This document shows, piece by piece, positions 1 through 11,882 of a stretch of 64,000 nucleotides of DNA. Below the pieces are notes generated by a model. The model made no database searches and was not told the origin of the DNA. It was given only the letters and a program-made list of their open reading frames with translations. Position 1 is the stretch's first letter. The number at the start of each line of letters is the position of its first letter. Origin of the DNA: Denticeps clupeoides. Its lineage: Eukaryota > Chordata > Actinopteri > Clupeiformes > Denticipitidae. Location: NCBI RefSeq assembly GCF_900700375.1, contig NC_041717.1:3669001-3733000 (forward strand), written 5' to 3'. The translations under genes were made by a program, and so were the position numbers.

Positions 1-25
1 TATGTCACACGTAAAATATTCTCAC

Positions 26-84
26 CAGTGATGGTTTTATCAGGTGAAGATTTTAAGTTGAACTTCTGGTTGACGTCACAGCTG
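26..84 (-). CDS. Exon A of the membrane-protein tail (rest lies left of window)
   Basis: Copy of the 59-base exon described at 13610-14607. It is flanked by an acceptor (ttctag) and a donor (gtgag) and reads SCDVNQKFNLKSS. The other two exons would lie to the left of the window. Confidence 0.4.
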
Positions 85-175
85 CTAGAAAAAAAAACAC
101 AAAAAATGATCATATTTACATTTACATATTTTCATGCTAATTTTTCTGTCTCCTCTGTAAACATAAGAAGAATCG

Positions 176-3100
176 TTAGTTATTTCGGTAACAAGAGAGG
201 CGGCGGAACAATTTTGGAATATAATTTAAGAAATGTGTCAGGCGCTTGCGGAAGCGGTGGCGGCGGCGTGGACGCTCAGCCGGCACTGCGCAAGGTGGCC
301 TGTAAACCAGTTCTTCATGTTCTTCATGTTGAGGGTCACTGGAGCAGGGCAGCTGTCTCGCAGGATCTTCTTGTCCTTCTTTTGGGGTGACTTGTGGTTC
401 CTGCTGCTGAGGAGACTCCAACCGTGAAGGACTGTCCAGGTCCACATCTGAAACGATTCCAGGCTCAGCATCTCTGGGTGCATCCTGCAAAACACACCAA
501 GAAATAGAGTCAGTCCTGCTCCAAATAATCACAGCAGAAAGAGTTAGGGACAGGGACACAACACTGTCTTTACCTCCAAGTTGACATCGTTTCTGCTGTC
601 CTGTGGGCGGCTGCAGTCCTTGCCCTCCTCCTCCTTCTGGTCTGGGGGCTGGTTTTCTGGCCGATCGACTTCTAGGGAGGCCGGTGGGTGGGGGGTCCTG
701 CTTCAGCCAATCAAGCAGCTCCAGCAGGAGACTGCAGGATAAGTGTGACTGAGCCACAAATGTGTGCTGCACAGACACAGAAAATGTGAGGAATATCGTC
801 ACTGTTACACTCAGACTGTGCTGCTGTGATCACATGAGGGAAATCTTACTGAGAGCAGCTCCTCTGCACTGGGTCTGTTCTGAGCTTTCTTCTTCAGGCA
901 GGCTTTAAGAAAGCTGGCGAACATCTCGGACCTGATGAGAGAAAAGTCAATGTTATCTTACACATACATACATGTAGACACAACGAGCCTCTTTTTGGCC
1001 TCTTTGCTGACCAAAGAGGTCGATATTCAGACTCTCAGTTAAATTTGAACATGAGCTGTAAAGGAAAATAAATAAAAGTATAAAACCCAGTGTGTGTGTC
1101 TGTTAACAAGAAATGTTAATAAGAAATTGCATGTTATATGTGTACGAGAGCCCATTTTGTAGGAGCAGGAATTCTATCACTAATGATCAACAGGGTTCAT
1201 GATGGACAAACTCACCTATATTTTTCGGCCTTTAGTGTTGGTGGCTTAAAGTTTTCAGATGATATTTCTGCAAAAAGCCTGTAAGGAAAAACACATGAAC
1301 ATGAAATGAGCCACCGACAGGGACTTTTTTTCACGTGACACTTGTGTTAATGTGAATGTGTGACTTGAATGCAAGTGTTACTCAGTGTGTGTTATGTGTG
1401 TTAAGAAGATAGAATACGCGCACATGTGTGTGGGGTGGGTTAAGGGCTTGATTTTACCTGTCGACCTTCATATCGGTATTGGGAGGTTTCTTTTCTGCCA
1501 TTTCAATAGCAGTGATGCCCAGTGACCAGATGTCACAGAGACAGTTGAAGGGTCCTTTGGTCACGGCGACAATCACCTCCGGGGCCATCCTACACAATCA
1601 CAAACATATAAACACACGAGGTCTGGAAAAGAGACCAACACACTCAGGAGTTCCTTCCTCTCAGGAGGACTCACCAGTGGGGAGTACCAGAGACATTTCT
1701 TCTTCTGTCCATGTCGCTGAAGTTGATTCCTGATCCCAAGTCACCTGTAGAAAGAAATGAGAGAACATTACACTCACTTTACATAAGTTCTTCTCTCTGT
1801 CAGTATAATTGGAATTGGAGGACCAGGGCAATACTCACCAATTTTTATTGCACCCTGCCTGCCAACCATGATGTTGTCGCCTTTCACGTCGCTGTGGATC
1901 ACCTTCATTTGGTGCAGATAAGCGAGTCCCTGAAACACACACTGTTAATCAAACACTGAAAACCAGATGAATGTCTGTTGAGTGCGAGTGTTCATGTGCA
2001 CTTACCTTCAGTGTCTCTCTGCACACAAATGCTATTTGGTGGTCACTAAAGGCACCAGCTTCTGTCAGTACAAACAATAAGCAGTAATCAGGATGAGTAG
2101 GCCAGTAGATCACACAATGAAAACTCCACAGTCATGTTAACACACATCATATGCACATAAGTGCTGCAGTACCTTTGTAAAGATGTTTGATGGAGCCCTC
2201 GCAGTACTCCATGCAGATCCACAGGAGATTGTTTCTATAATAACAAAACAATGATTTCATTTATCTTCAGATGTAAACCAGCCACCTACATCACTCGTTA
2301 CATTTCTCCATCACTTCACCCATTTCTCTCCCTCCCTCCCTTTGTATTTTGCTTACACTATGAAGCTGTCTTTGAATCCCACAATATTGGGATGACGGCA
2401 TCGCTCCAGAATGTGGGTCTCTTGCAAGCGCCGTTCTGGGTTCTTTCCTGGAAACCGAATCATCTTCACAGCTAAAAGCTCCTGTGTTTCTTTATTCTTA
2501 ACCTGCAAAATAAAAAGTAAAGTAAATAAAGATCACATACCATCTTATAACACACACTGCACACACACACACACATATTGCACTACTTTAAATTACCTTC
2601 CACACTCTGCCAAATGATCCTGTCCCCAGGATCTGAAGAATTTCCATGTTGTTGGTGGTCATCTTCTCCCTCCGCTGCAGAGCTGCTTCAACTGCTGGCT
2701 GTAGAAAAATAGTACAGTGACAGCTTTAACATCTCTGATTTTTAACAATGTGTGGACATGCAAAACAAGCACATTTCTAAAGTTTGCAAGATGGTCAATT
2801 AGAGGATTTCACAATGTCTCCCATGCCCCAATCTCTCAATATGTTTGGTGAAATTTGTGCTGATTGTAAATTCCACTGGTGCGAACCTTTTAACATTCAT
2901 AAGCAGCCCAAAAACTTTGTTCAAGTCCGCAGAATAAAATATGATCATGAAGCCATGAACAGACTGACCTGCTGGTGCTGCTCCGCTGACGCCCTCTGGC
3001 GGTCGGTGGTGTTCCGTTCTGCTCTGAGGTAAAGAGAAGAAGAAAAGTGAGCAAAACCTTCATATTTACACACACAGGTTATGTCGAGCGAGAGTCCAAT

Positions 3101-3380
3101 GTCTGTGTGGCTAGTTAGTTAGTTGTAGCATTGCTAACTAGCGACTCCCCCTTTTTGTAGTAAAATAAAACAGGATTCAAGTGTAAATTAATTCAAGTGT
3201 AAATTAATTCTCACCTCGTCTGGTGCATTGCACAGTAGCTTCGATGTCGCTCCAGCGTCCTTCTCTTTCGCAGTAAAGTCGACAAAACGCCAAACTCCGA
3301 GACGAACCGAGTCTCTGTGTTTTGAGGCACTGAATACAGGACTCTGTGTTTTGTGTACAGTAGTCATGGTAACCTGTCAT
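176..3380 (-). CDS. STE20/GCK-type protein kinase, copy 1 (frameshifted in C-terminal exon)
   Basis: A spliced kinase gene of about 13 exons. Exons checked here include 3215-3380, 2969-3021, 2597-2698, 2357-2502 and 2173-2234; their phases agree. The predicted protein has a glycine loop [10 protein letters not shown], the ATP-binding lysine in AVKMIR, a hinge MEYCEGS, a catalytic loop [11 protein letters not shown] in place of [28 protein letters not shown] and a closing [13 protein letters not shown]. These motifs place it in the STE20/GCK group by family knowledge. After the kinase domain come an acidic, proline-rich stretch and a very basic C-terminus ([11 protein letters not shown]). The catalytic Asp and the loop Lys are present, but HRD is HSD, so it is a non-RD kinase. 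Copy 1 has one extra G in the run near 690, which shifts the frame before the last exon; this is a real break or a homopolymer error. The start at 3380 is chosen because it keeps phase with exon 2; a start inside exon 3 (MTTNNMEIL) is possible. Confidence 0.72.
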
Positions 3381-4215
3381 GTCATGTTGGCGGTGTTGTT
3401 TTTAATCAAATAATTTTGTCCATTTAGCATCTTCAGTCCACTTTTTACTTAACCGTCAAATTAGAACTTGTGCTTTAGCGCCCTCTGCTGACACAGTTTT
3501 ATCATGACAGTCGATGAATAAAACCAGGCGCTGGGGTCATGACGGATATATATATACACTACTCGCAATAAAATAGGGATATTGTTATTTACATGAGTGC
3601 TTTTCCTATTTGTTCTGAATTTTAATGTAATAAGTAAAAGTTCCCTTTGATATTAGTAATAATGTATGAGAAGAAACACAATTTTTATTAGTGTAATAAA
3701 CAGTAAATTCCTCTCATCTTTAACGTTTAAACACAATAACCAATCAGTGTGTAACCGTGGAAGGACAATTTCACAGTTTCAAATAAATCAAACACACACA
3801 AATAATTTATTTTATGCCAAAATAAAATTATGTTTTATAACACAGTGAAAGAAATGTGTTTAAAGACACTCAGATTAATGGATATTTAAATTAAACATGT
3901 AATATATATATATATATACACTCCCAACTTTTCATGTTATTGACCAGACACATTTCCTACTTTAAAAATAATGTTGAGAATAAGAACCTTTTTTTTTTTA
4001 ATCTGAGGTTATAACAGTTGTGAAGTGCTCCAAACAATGTGTGAGGCTTCCAACTTTGCTATGTAGAAAGCAGTTTTAGCAGAGGTGAGGTTAGTGGAGA
4101 ATTTGCATAGAAGATTTTTGGTTTGGACAGAGATGATCCGTAGAAAGGCAAAGTGAGGAGAGGAGAGAGTTAGTGGTCAGGAAAGAGTCAGAGGTTAGAG
4201 GATGTGTTAACACCC

Positions 4216-4946
4216 GAGTAGGTAACACACTCGCCTATGAACGAGAAGACCCAGATTCAAATCCCACTTACTACCACTGTGTCCCTGAGCAAGACATTCA
4301 TCCCACAGGCCATCAGACACCGGAACACTTAGGGACTTTTTACTCTGGACTGGATGTAACATCAGACGAATCCACCCTTATCTGTCAACCCAGGCCACCC
4401 AGATACTGGTTCAGTCCTTAGTAATCTCACGACTGGATTACTGTAACTCCCTTCTAGCTGGTCTACCTCTATATACCATCTGACCTCTACAACTAATACA
4501 AAATGCAGCAGCACAACTGATCTTCAACCTTCCCAAGTTCTCCCACACCGCCCCTCTGCTACGTTCCCTCCACTGGCTCCCAGTAGCTGCACGCATCAGG
4601 TTCAAAATACTGATGCTGGCCTACAAAGCCAAACATGGAGTAGCACCATCCTACCTCACAGCCCTTATTACACCTCGCACTGCACCTCGTATACTCCGAG
4701 CCTCCAGTACTGCTCGCCTGGTCCCTCCATCTCTGAAGGTAAAAGGAAGACATTCATCTAGACTCTTCTCTGTCTTGGCCCCTTCTTGTTGTCTGTCTTA
4801 TGTACAACCGAGTGAATAAAAAGATTGTATTCATAGTTGGGGTCCTAGTGAACCAGAATTGATCACTTCATCGATGGTAACATGAAAGCACGTTGTAAGT
4901 CGCTCTGGATAAAGGCGCCTGCCAAAAGCTTTAAATGTAAATGTAA
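4216..4946 (+). mobile_element. SINE head joined to L2 LINE 3' end, copy 1
   Basis: Begins like the tRNA-derived SINEs of this window (ggtaacacactcgcc, then atgaacgagaagaccc) and continues as the 3' end of an L2-type reverse-transcriptase gene ([35 protein letters not shown]). It ends with cgctctggataaaggcg and taaatgtaaatgtaa. The coding part is decayed compared with the L2 copy at 26542. Confidence 0.75.
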
Positions 4947-5330
4947 CGTTGTTTAAATGTGACATGTAGCACCAGGTTCTGGAGAAACATTGTTTTGTTT
5001 CACTATGTACTGTCATGTATGCAGCTGAAATGACAATAAAGATCAACTTCAAGTATAAAGTATTTGCCTTCAAATAATTTTACTTTTGATTCTAAAGTAT
5101 GTTGGTTTATTGTGGCTGTAATGTCTAATTTTATCCAGTGTCCTTGGCTGTTTGGTGCCCTAGGCAGGGCCCACACTTTAGAAGACACTTTACTGCACAG
5201 ATTCTGTTTGTTTTAGTTTTTTTTCTGCGATTTCGCAGAACCCAGGAAAAGTTCATTATGACATAATGAACTTGGATTTTCAATATTAGGAATGAAATGT
5301 GCTTTATTTGGAAGCAGCCCGTCCCCTTCC

Positions 5331-5527
5331 CATTTACATTTACATTTACAGCATTTATCAGACGCCCTTATCCAGAGCGACTTACAATCAGTAAGGACAG
5401 TCTCCCTGGAGCAACTTAAGATTAAGTGTCTTGCTCAGGGACACAATGGTAGTAAGTGGGATTTGAACCCGGGTCTTCTGGTTCACAGGCGAGTGTCTTA
5501 CCCACTAGGCTATGACCACCCTCACAC
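5331..5527 (-). mobile_element. tRNA-derived SINE, private to copy 1
   Basis: About 197 bases in reverse orientation. The tail (catttacatttacatttaca) is at the left, then agcgacttacaatcagta, and a tRNA-like head with a B-box-like segment (gggatttgaacccggg) at the right. Copies 2-4 read straight across the site (gtccccttcccctttcgata), so the insertion came after the duplication. A clear target duplication is not seen. Confidence 0.85.
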
Positions 5528-6196
5528 CCTTTCGATAGGTGTTAGACTTCAGCCCAGCAGCACTACAGAGGACCTCATGCTCACGTCCCACATATGTGGG
5601 TGTGATAGAATTTAGAGTACACAACGACGCTCCTTATTCGAATTGTCTGTTCCACCTTAAATACTGCTCAGGAGACTACAGTAGGATTTATTTTACATGG
5701 AAATGTCCATGTAAATCATAGATTTATGTGCTGAGCAAAGTTACCAGGTCAGTTTTACAATAAAAAAAAAGTTTTGGGCCAGAGTCGATACTATTTCCAC
5801 ACATCCTATTTTTACCTTAGAAAGCATGAAAACATTTAGAGCCACATGGAAAATGTTATGCGTCTTGCAATGTTCGACAATGTGAATATCATTCCAGAGC
5901 TTAACAAAGGCAACAGGATAGGGATATGGCAATATAATGAGGAGGCTGACAAAAACCAACACATTTTGTAGAAGATAACAGACTGTATTAAGTTCTGTGG
6001 TGCCTTTGAGCTTGCTTTTCCATGGCATTTTCAGAGAGCGTGTGGACTCTATTGGATCGTTGGATGCTGTAGTACACAAACCTCTGCAGATTTTCACTGT
6101 GTTTAAAGGGTAGACAGTGCAGACTGAACCTGTGGGCTGCATGTTCCCAGTTGTGAGGGAGCAGATCCTTGATGACACAAAAGAGTAATCAAAAAA

Positions 6197-6390
6197 CATT
6201 TACATTTACAGCATTTATCAGGCGCCCTTATCCAGAGCGACTTACAATCAGTAGTTACAGGGACAGCCCCCCCCCTGGAGACACTCAAGGTTAAGTGTCT
6301 TGCTCAGGGACACGATGGTGGTAAGTGGGGTTTGAACCTGGGTCTTCTGGTTCATAGGCGAGTGTGTTACCTACTAGGCTACTACCCCCC
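6197..6390 (-). mobile_element. tRNA-derived SINE, shared site, copy 1
   Basis: Same SINE family, reversed, present at this site in all four copies and so older than the duplication. The B-box-like segment reads gggtttgaacctggg. The C run near 6269-6277 varies in length between copies. Confidence 0.85.
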
Positions 6391-6823
6391 ATTGTGAAAA
6401 ACGTGCACGTGTGAAGTAGATATGGGTGAAAACAAGTGACATAAAACACAGACATTGTTTTTTGCTTTAATTTTTTTATCCAGAGTCAGAGTGCGTCTGA
6501 TAACTGACGAGCAGCAGTCACCAGGAGCCACTTTTTCTTAGTTCAGTTATGTACCCTGATCAGAAAATAGATAATAAGTTGACATTTATCTGCAAATCAT
6601 TAATTAGTAGTACTTGACTTAATAGGTAAGACATACCTAGCATGTATTGCAGAGTGATCAGAAATTTTACACTTTTTGAGAAATATTGTATCATATATGA
6701 AGTCTTTGCACTTCCTGATGTAAGAATGATAATATTCTAAATATAATATTTCATTTATGTCAGTCTCAGGCATTATGTCAATCATCAGCTGTGTGTGAAT
6801 ATACTGCATTTTTGTGCTATGTT

Positions 6824-9482
6824 TTATCGCTTTGTCCTCTGCTTGTTTGTGTGAGTTTGCTTCCACCGTTCTCTGGTCCACCGGCCCTGGTTCTCCACCA
6901 CCTCGTGGAGGAGATCAATAAACGCATACTCGTTGTCCAGCAGCAGATTGTCATCTCCAGGGGATCGGGAGCCACCTGTAGGGGGAGCCAGTGAGCCTGA
7001 GCCGCTGCATCGCCCGTTTGCTCCGCCCTCTTGCAGGGGGGTGTCTGTTTGGGCTCTTGCCCTTTCTTCTTGGTTTGTTTGAGTTCTTGACCCACATCCT
7101 TCTGTTATAGACCCTCTTTTCCTTGACACTCCTGTCCTCAGTCTCGGTCTATCATCAGGCTCAGGATGATCCTGTGCAACTTCAAGCTGCTTCACTGGTT
7201 CAAAGATAAACTGGCCGTTGTCTGAATCTACATTGTAGTCTACTTGGAGGAGTGGATCCTGCTGAAAGCCGGGTCTGAAACCCCTCTCAGCTACTATAAC
7301 TCGATTGTCTTCTCTCGAGGACAGAGCATTTGATGGCAAAGCTGTAACAGAGACTTGAGGATCTGCTGTGATGTTCCCAGGAGGACAGCAATCACATCAG
7401 TGTTAAACTTTGGCAAGAAAATGAATCTAATCACGTCCTTACTGTCTGAACTTTGTTCTTTTATTAAGACTGGCCAGGTCGCAACTCTACGAACAGACTT
7501 CCGAGGTGCCAGACCACTTCCATCATGGCAACGATGATGCTTTTTAGATTCTACGTTTTTCATAGCCGTTTTTGTATCAATAGTGAGGTAGGGCAAGTTT
7601 TCCATGTCCTCTGGAGAACTGCGGTGTCCCTGTTCCAACCTTCGTTCAAACATACTTTCTTTTTCTTCTGCAATTTCATCTTGAGGTATTTTTTTCTGGA
7701 GTGCATTTTCATTCTTCTCCTTCTCAGTCCTACTTTTATCATCTGGTGATAAGCTGTGCAGTCTTGCTTCAGTTTCTCTGTGATCTTTGTGTGGATTTCC
7801 TGACTTATCATAGTTCTGACTGAGGAATTCTGTTCTGGAGAGCACTGGGCCTGCAGATTTAGACCGGTCTCTTATTCTGTTGCTTTGGGTCAACTTGACT
7901 GAATCCATGTGATGGCAGTCTGTTACTTGGGATTCTACAGCATGTATTGGTGGACCACGGCAGGGATTCACTTGTTTCTTCAGATATTTTCTACAATAAA
8001 GAGCTGAAAGGACACAGACGCCACACACCAGGGCACAGAGAGCCACTGGGGACAAGTTACTGTCATTTGCCTTAATACGGTACCATCAACATTTCAATCA
8101 CCTCTTAGACGTATAAAGTGAAATATATATATTGAAGTCATAAATCTTTACTCACCGATGAGAAAAATAAGTCCTGGGTATCCAATAGTTAACCCCACAA
8201 CTGGTGTGTGTGGTGTGGTGCTTGGCACAAAGACATCAAGTTGCAGACATGAGATGTTCCAGACTGGACGTCCCCTAAGCACAGCTGGAGTCGAGCAGGT
8301 TACTGCGGTCTCGTTCTCCAGACAAGAGGCGTTCTGTAAACCTTCATAAATCATTTCATGCATTTTAGAGTGTTCAGTGTTTTGGGTTCATTCCTTAATG
8401 TGGATCAGTATAAATAATGATAAGTTCACCTTTCAAGAAGACAACAAACTCCCCAAAGAGCAACCTTCCACAGGAACAGTCCCAAGGATTTCCATCTAGG
8501 CGTACCTTGGTGAACTTTAAGTGGTTCAGGGCCATTGGATTCAGATGCATCAGGCGGTTGACTGAAAGGTCTAAATGGGCTAATTTGTGGAGAGCACTGA
8601 AGCTTCCTCGAGAAATGGTGTGAATGTGGTTACGAGACAAATTAAGACTGATTAGGCCTGTGAAGTTGGACAGATCTGCCTGATCTACAGCCTCTATACT
8701 GTTGTTGTACAAAGTGATATTTTGTAATTTTTCGGGGTGGCTGAACCATGTGTGGTTTATTTTTGCCAAGTGGTTTCCATCCAACTTTAGGTTTATGAGC
8801 TGCTGGAAGGCATGAAGGGCTCTGGGGGACATGTCGGTGATCCCATTGTTGGTCAATGTGAGGCTAGTCACCGATGATAGAGAGTCGCTGTTGAACACTG
8901 TGGAGTTGAGGTGACCCACATTGTTCATGAAAAGGACAACAGAGGTCATCCCATCAGGAAAGCCTGTAATGAAATTAGTTATTCAGTGTGTCCATGAGAA
9001 ATATATATTAGTCTGATCAAACACTGTATTCTCTGGTCAAACATTGTATATATACTTATGTTGGCCAATATTTATGAATCACGCGTGTTGGGGGGGGGGG
9101 TATTTGCTGATACTAAAAACACATTTACAGATTTCTTTTTTTTAAAATGCCGTCATTTATGATCAAATTTGAAAGTCGAATAGAGCGATCTTGTAATTCC
9201 CACTTACATATTGACTGGTACGCTGTATCGGCATTGTGTTTGAAATGTTTAAGTGTCAGATTCCAAATATCTTTTGACAGGAACTTACTTGATGGAACCT
9301 TTGTACAGACAAAGTCAACGGTCAGCAGCTGACACTCGGAATGTACCACATCTATGCAGCCCCACATCAGGAGAACAAGGGCAACTGGGAGAATACAATT
9401 TAAATGATATTTATATCTACTGTCTATCAAATTAACCTGGCACCTAGAAATGTGATAAAGCAGGTAAAGTCTCACCCCACAT
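6824..9482 (-). pseudogene. LRR receptor-like membrane protein, copy 1 (frameshifted)
   Basis: Same five-exon gene as at 59112-61816. Exons are 9476-9482, 9289-9423, 8430-8963, 8156-8341 and 6824-8045. The signal peptide, LRR ectodomain and membrane segment are open. The cytoplasmic exon lacks 16 bases near 7387 that the other copies have (ttgtct...cag, lost between two cag repeats), so the frame shifts about 200 residues into the tail and stops early. A shortened receptor could still be made. Copy 1 shares the PDGM residues at the start of the LRR exon with copy 4. Confidence 0.75.
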
Positions 9483-9976
9483 GGTGTCCATATCTGCAGC
9501 GGCATGTGAATAGTTCCAGAGGGACAGGAGCTAAGAGTCGACCAGTTACCAAGATACAGGTTTGTCTGCTGCGGCTTTACCAGGGATACAGAGGTCACTA
9601 CAGAGATGTTGAACTTGTGGTGTTACAGTTGGATGATAAAGGCAGGGACGGTTTAACACAAGCCCACCTGGAGTTAGAACCACCTCTTCCTGCTCATCCT
9701 GAAAGAAAACAGGTCCAGCACTGACTAATACTTAAGATTGCGCTTAGATTCTGTCAAAATGGTCTCTTGCTGGGTGGAATTTCATATCTGGGTCACGGAT
9801 CAGACCCCGCACACCGCTGCAATAATGGTCTTCATTGCTGACAACATACGATGAACAGTCTTCTCTGCTCAGAGACTCTGTTCAGCGTAGCTGACGACAT
9901 GAAGCTGCAAATAAATATGAGTGGCAGACCAAAAAAAAAAAAAAAAGGAAGGAATGAATATGGGTTTGACGACATA

Positions 9977-9982
9977 TTTATT
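9977..9982 (-). terminator. Polyadenylation signal AATAAA, copy 1
   Basis: Minus-strand AATAAA followed by a T-rich tract downstream (the run of A on the plus strand at 9931-9946). It is a likely 3' end for the CAMSAP-derived transcript. The same signal occurs at 27605, 47152 and 62310. Confidence 0.45.
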
Positions 9983-11233
9983 GAATTTCAGTGCCTCTTG
10001 TTAAAATAAATAAGTGGTATGGTAAAGAAATAGTAGTATGACCAAGCATGGAAAGTACAGTATTAAAAAATTGTGATCAATACCAATACAATCTTTTAGT
10101 GAATATAAAACACCTAAAATACAAAAAACTGCAATTAAGTACACAAGAATGCAGCAAATCATTAGAAATCAAGTTTTCAAAAGCTTCATTTGGAACCAGT
10201 AGTTGTAGTCGATCTCCAGGGCCATCTTTCTTGGCCCTTGTCAGTGTTGCCGCTTTTTTAGTGTTTGGTTTTATTAAACGTGTTTCTGAATCAAATTGGA
10301 CCTTGCGTTTTAACGAAGAACTGACAAGCCTTCGCTTCGTCTGTTTTTCTATAAGCCACGTAGGTTTTGTGCAGGCCCATGAGCATGGGAAGAGAGAGCT
10401 GATTTAAACCAAACCTTCACAACATCTCTTACAATCGAGGTGCTTAATATTTCAGCTAAATTTCAGATACTTCATGAGCGTTCTCGACAAGCCTGGTTCA
10501 GGGAGCCCTTTGCTCAACTCAGCAGTCTGAAGTCACTTATGTCAGTGCTTTAACTGAGTGCTTTAAAAAAAAAAAAAAAAAAAAAGGATAAAATGGAACA
10601 CAGAAAAAGAAGGAAGAAAGGAAGGAGGATGAAGTGGCAGTTTACCCCTTTTTTCCAGCAATGTTGTCATCTGTAAAATAATTACACAACAATTGCAAAT
10701 ATGTTTTCCATTCATGTATATATTAAATACTGTCATTCAAATGGCTTACAGCGACACACTCTTTGAAACAGAGCACGCTGCTCTTTGCAGGGATGAGGGT
10801 GGAAGGGAGAGAGAGTTTAAGAGAGCAGGCGTCTTCTGCTTGCACTGCTTGGTACAGCACGAGGACAATGGGGGATGAAGTTGACCACTTCACAGGACAA
10901 AGTGCCCAGTGGAGAAACAAGATTAGCAGTAACATCCGATTCGTGAAGGAGTAGGAAGGAAATCATAAAAAGAAAGAAAGTGACAGAGAGAAAGACAGAC
11001 ATGGGTAACAGAGCATATTGTCAACAGGACCATCAGTTCTCTACAGCTGCTCTACGGCTGATGAGCTTCTTAAAGCGTTCCATGAAGATGACAATAGTCA
11101 AGTACCATGACGTGTGAAGGCCAGCGTACGGACGTCTGAGGCTCGCCCCAAAGACGCAGCAGACATATCTGAGCAGCACGTTTGGGGAGACAGTGAGGCA
11201 AGTTGGCAATACTTTTTGATTTGTTTCTGACAA

Positions 11234-11423
11234 CATTTACATTTACAGCATTTATCAGACGCCCTTATCCAGAGCGACTTACAATCAGTATTACAGGGAC
11301 AGTCTCCCTGGAGCAATTTAGGGTTAAGTGTCTTGCTCAGGGACACAATGGTAGTAAGTGGGATTCGAACCCGGGTCTTCTGGTTCATAGGCGAGTGTGT
11401 TACCCACTAGGCTACTTCCACCC
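11234..11423 (-). mobile_element. tRNA-derived SINE in CAMSAP 3' UTR, copy 1
   Basis: About 190 bases, reversed, with a well-kept B-box-like segment (gggattcgaacccgggtc). The site is empty in copy 2 (near 28860) and filled in copy 3; copy 4 ends before it. Confidence 0.88.
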
Positions 11424-11882
11424 TTGGAGAAGATTTTGACTTGATCTGAGGACCAAGAGCAGAAGGTGAGTCCAGGCCCTGCAGGCTCAGTGTAGTCCAG
11501 AAAAGACACAAGCCCTCTGTTTCAACAAAAATAAACCAGGACATTCGACAAAGCCTTGAAGACGAGAGGGTGGGCTGCGGCAGAAGAGACGAAGATGGAG
11601 ACACCAGTGCCAAAACCAATAAATACTTCAAGTACCAAGAAATATACCACATTTACAATAAAAAAAATATTAAAATAATCACCTTCTTCATCACCACCAC
11701 ATGCTGCACCAGTTTGCATCAATAAACAAACCCTTAATGATTCATCAGATCAAGAGCCAGGAGGTCCATTCACTCAAGCAACCAAAGAGTCAGTCCAGCT
11801 CACACCACTTTTTAGAATTTGTTTTTGTTCAAAATAGTTTTTTGCAGGGCACAGGTCCAAACATCCTTCATCTCCTCTCAAC

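Larger units (their letters stand above)
3381..6823. other. Non-genic spacer between kinase and LRR gene, copy 1
   Basis: No host exon is seen. It holds the presumed kinase promoter region (3381-3560), AT-rich DNA with TATATA runs, a SINE/L2 composite (4216-4946), a hairpin cluster (5224-5273), a private SINE (5331-5527), an older SINE (6197-6390) and the LRR gene's 3' flank. The part at 3730-3850 resembles 13370-13450, downstream of the membrane-protein tail. Confidence 0.6.
9970..11882 (-). other. Probable CAMSAP 3' UTR, copy 1
   Basis: About 1.9 kb between the CAMSAP stop and the LRR gene with no coherent exon pattern. It holds an oligo-A run at 10564-10585, a purine-rich stretch, a SINE and, at its far end, a minus-strand AATAAA. 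A long 3' UTR ending there is the simplest reading; it is an inference from position. Confidence 0.5.

Noticed and set aside
28-427. Plus-strand frames over the kinase's last exon
   Set aside because: Shadows of the minus-strand exon; the minus strand has the kinase continuity and splice sites.
3381-3560. Core promoter of the kinase gene
   Set aside because: No TATA box or initiator could be placed with confidence; only the position suggests a promoter.
6199-6390. tRNA gene suggested by the B-box-like segment in the SINEs
   Set aside because: The A-box region and a cloverleaf are not convincing, and the tail and repetition at several sites fit a SINE.
6600-6881. Minus-strand 93-codon frame overlapping the end of the LRR gene, seen in all copies
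   Set aside because: It is out of frame with the LRR tail exon, lies mostly in its 3' flank, and has no splice or domain support.
10048-10407. Plus-strand 119-codon frame conserved in all four copies
   Set aside because: The copies are nearly identical DNA, so conservation of the frame proves nothing. It has low-complexity composition, lies in the presumed CAMSAP 3' UTR, and has no recognisable domain.
11033-11722. Hydrophobic minus-strand frames that might be membrane-protein exons
   Set aside because: Frames do not join with consistent splice phases, and a SINE and an LTR interrupt the region without regard to any frame. Treated as 3' UTR.
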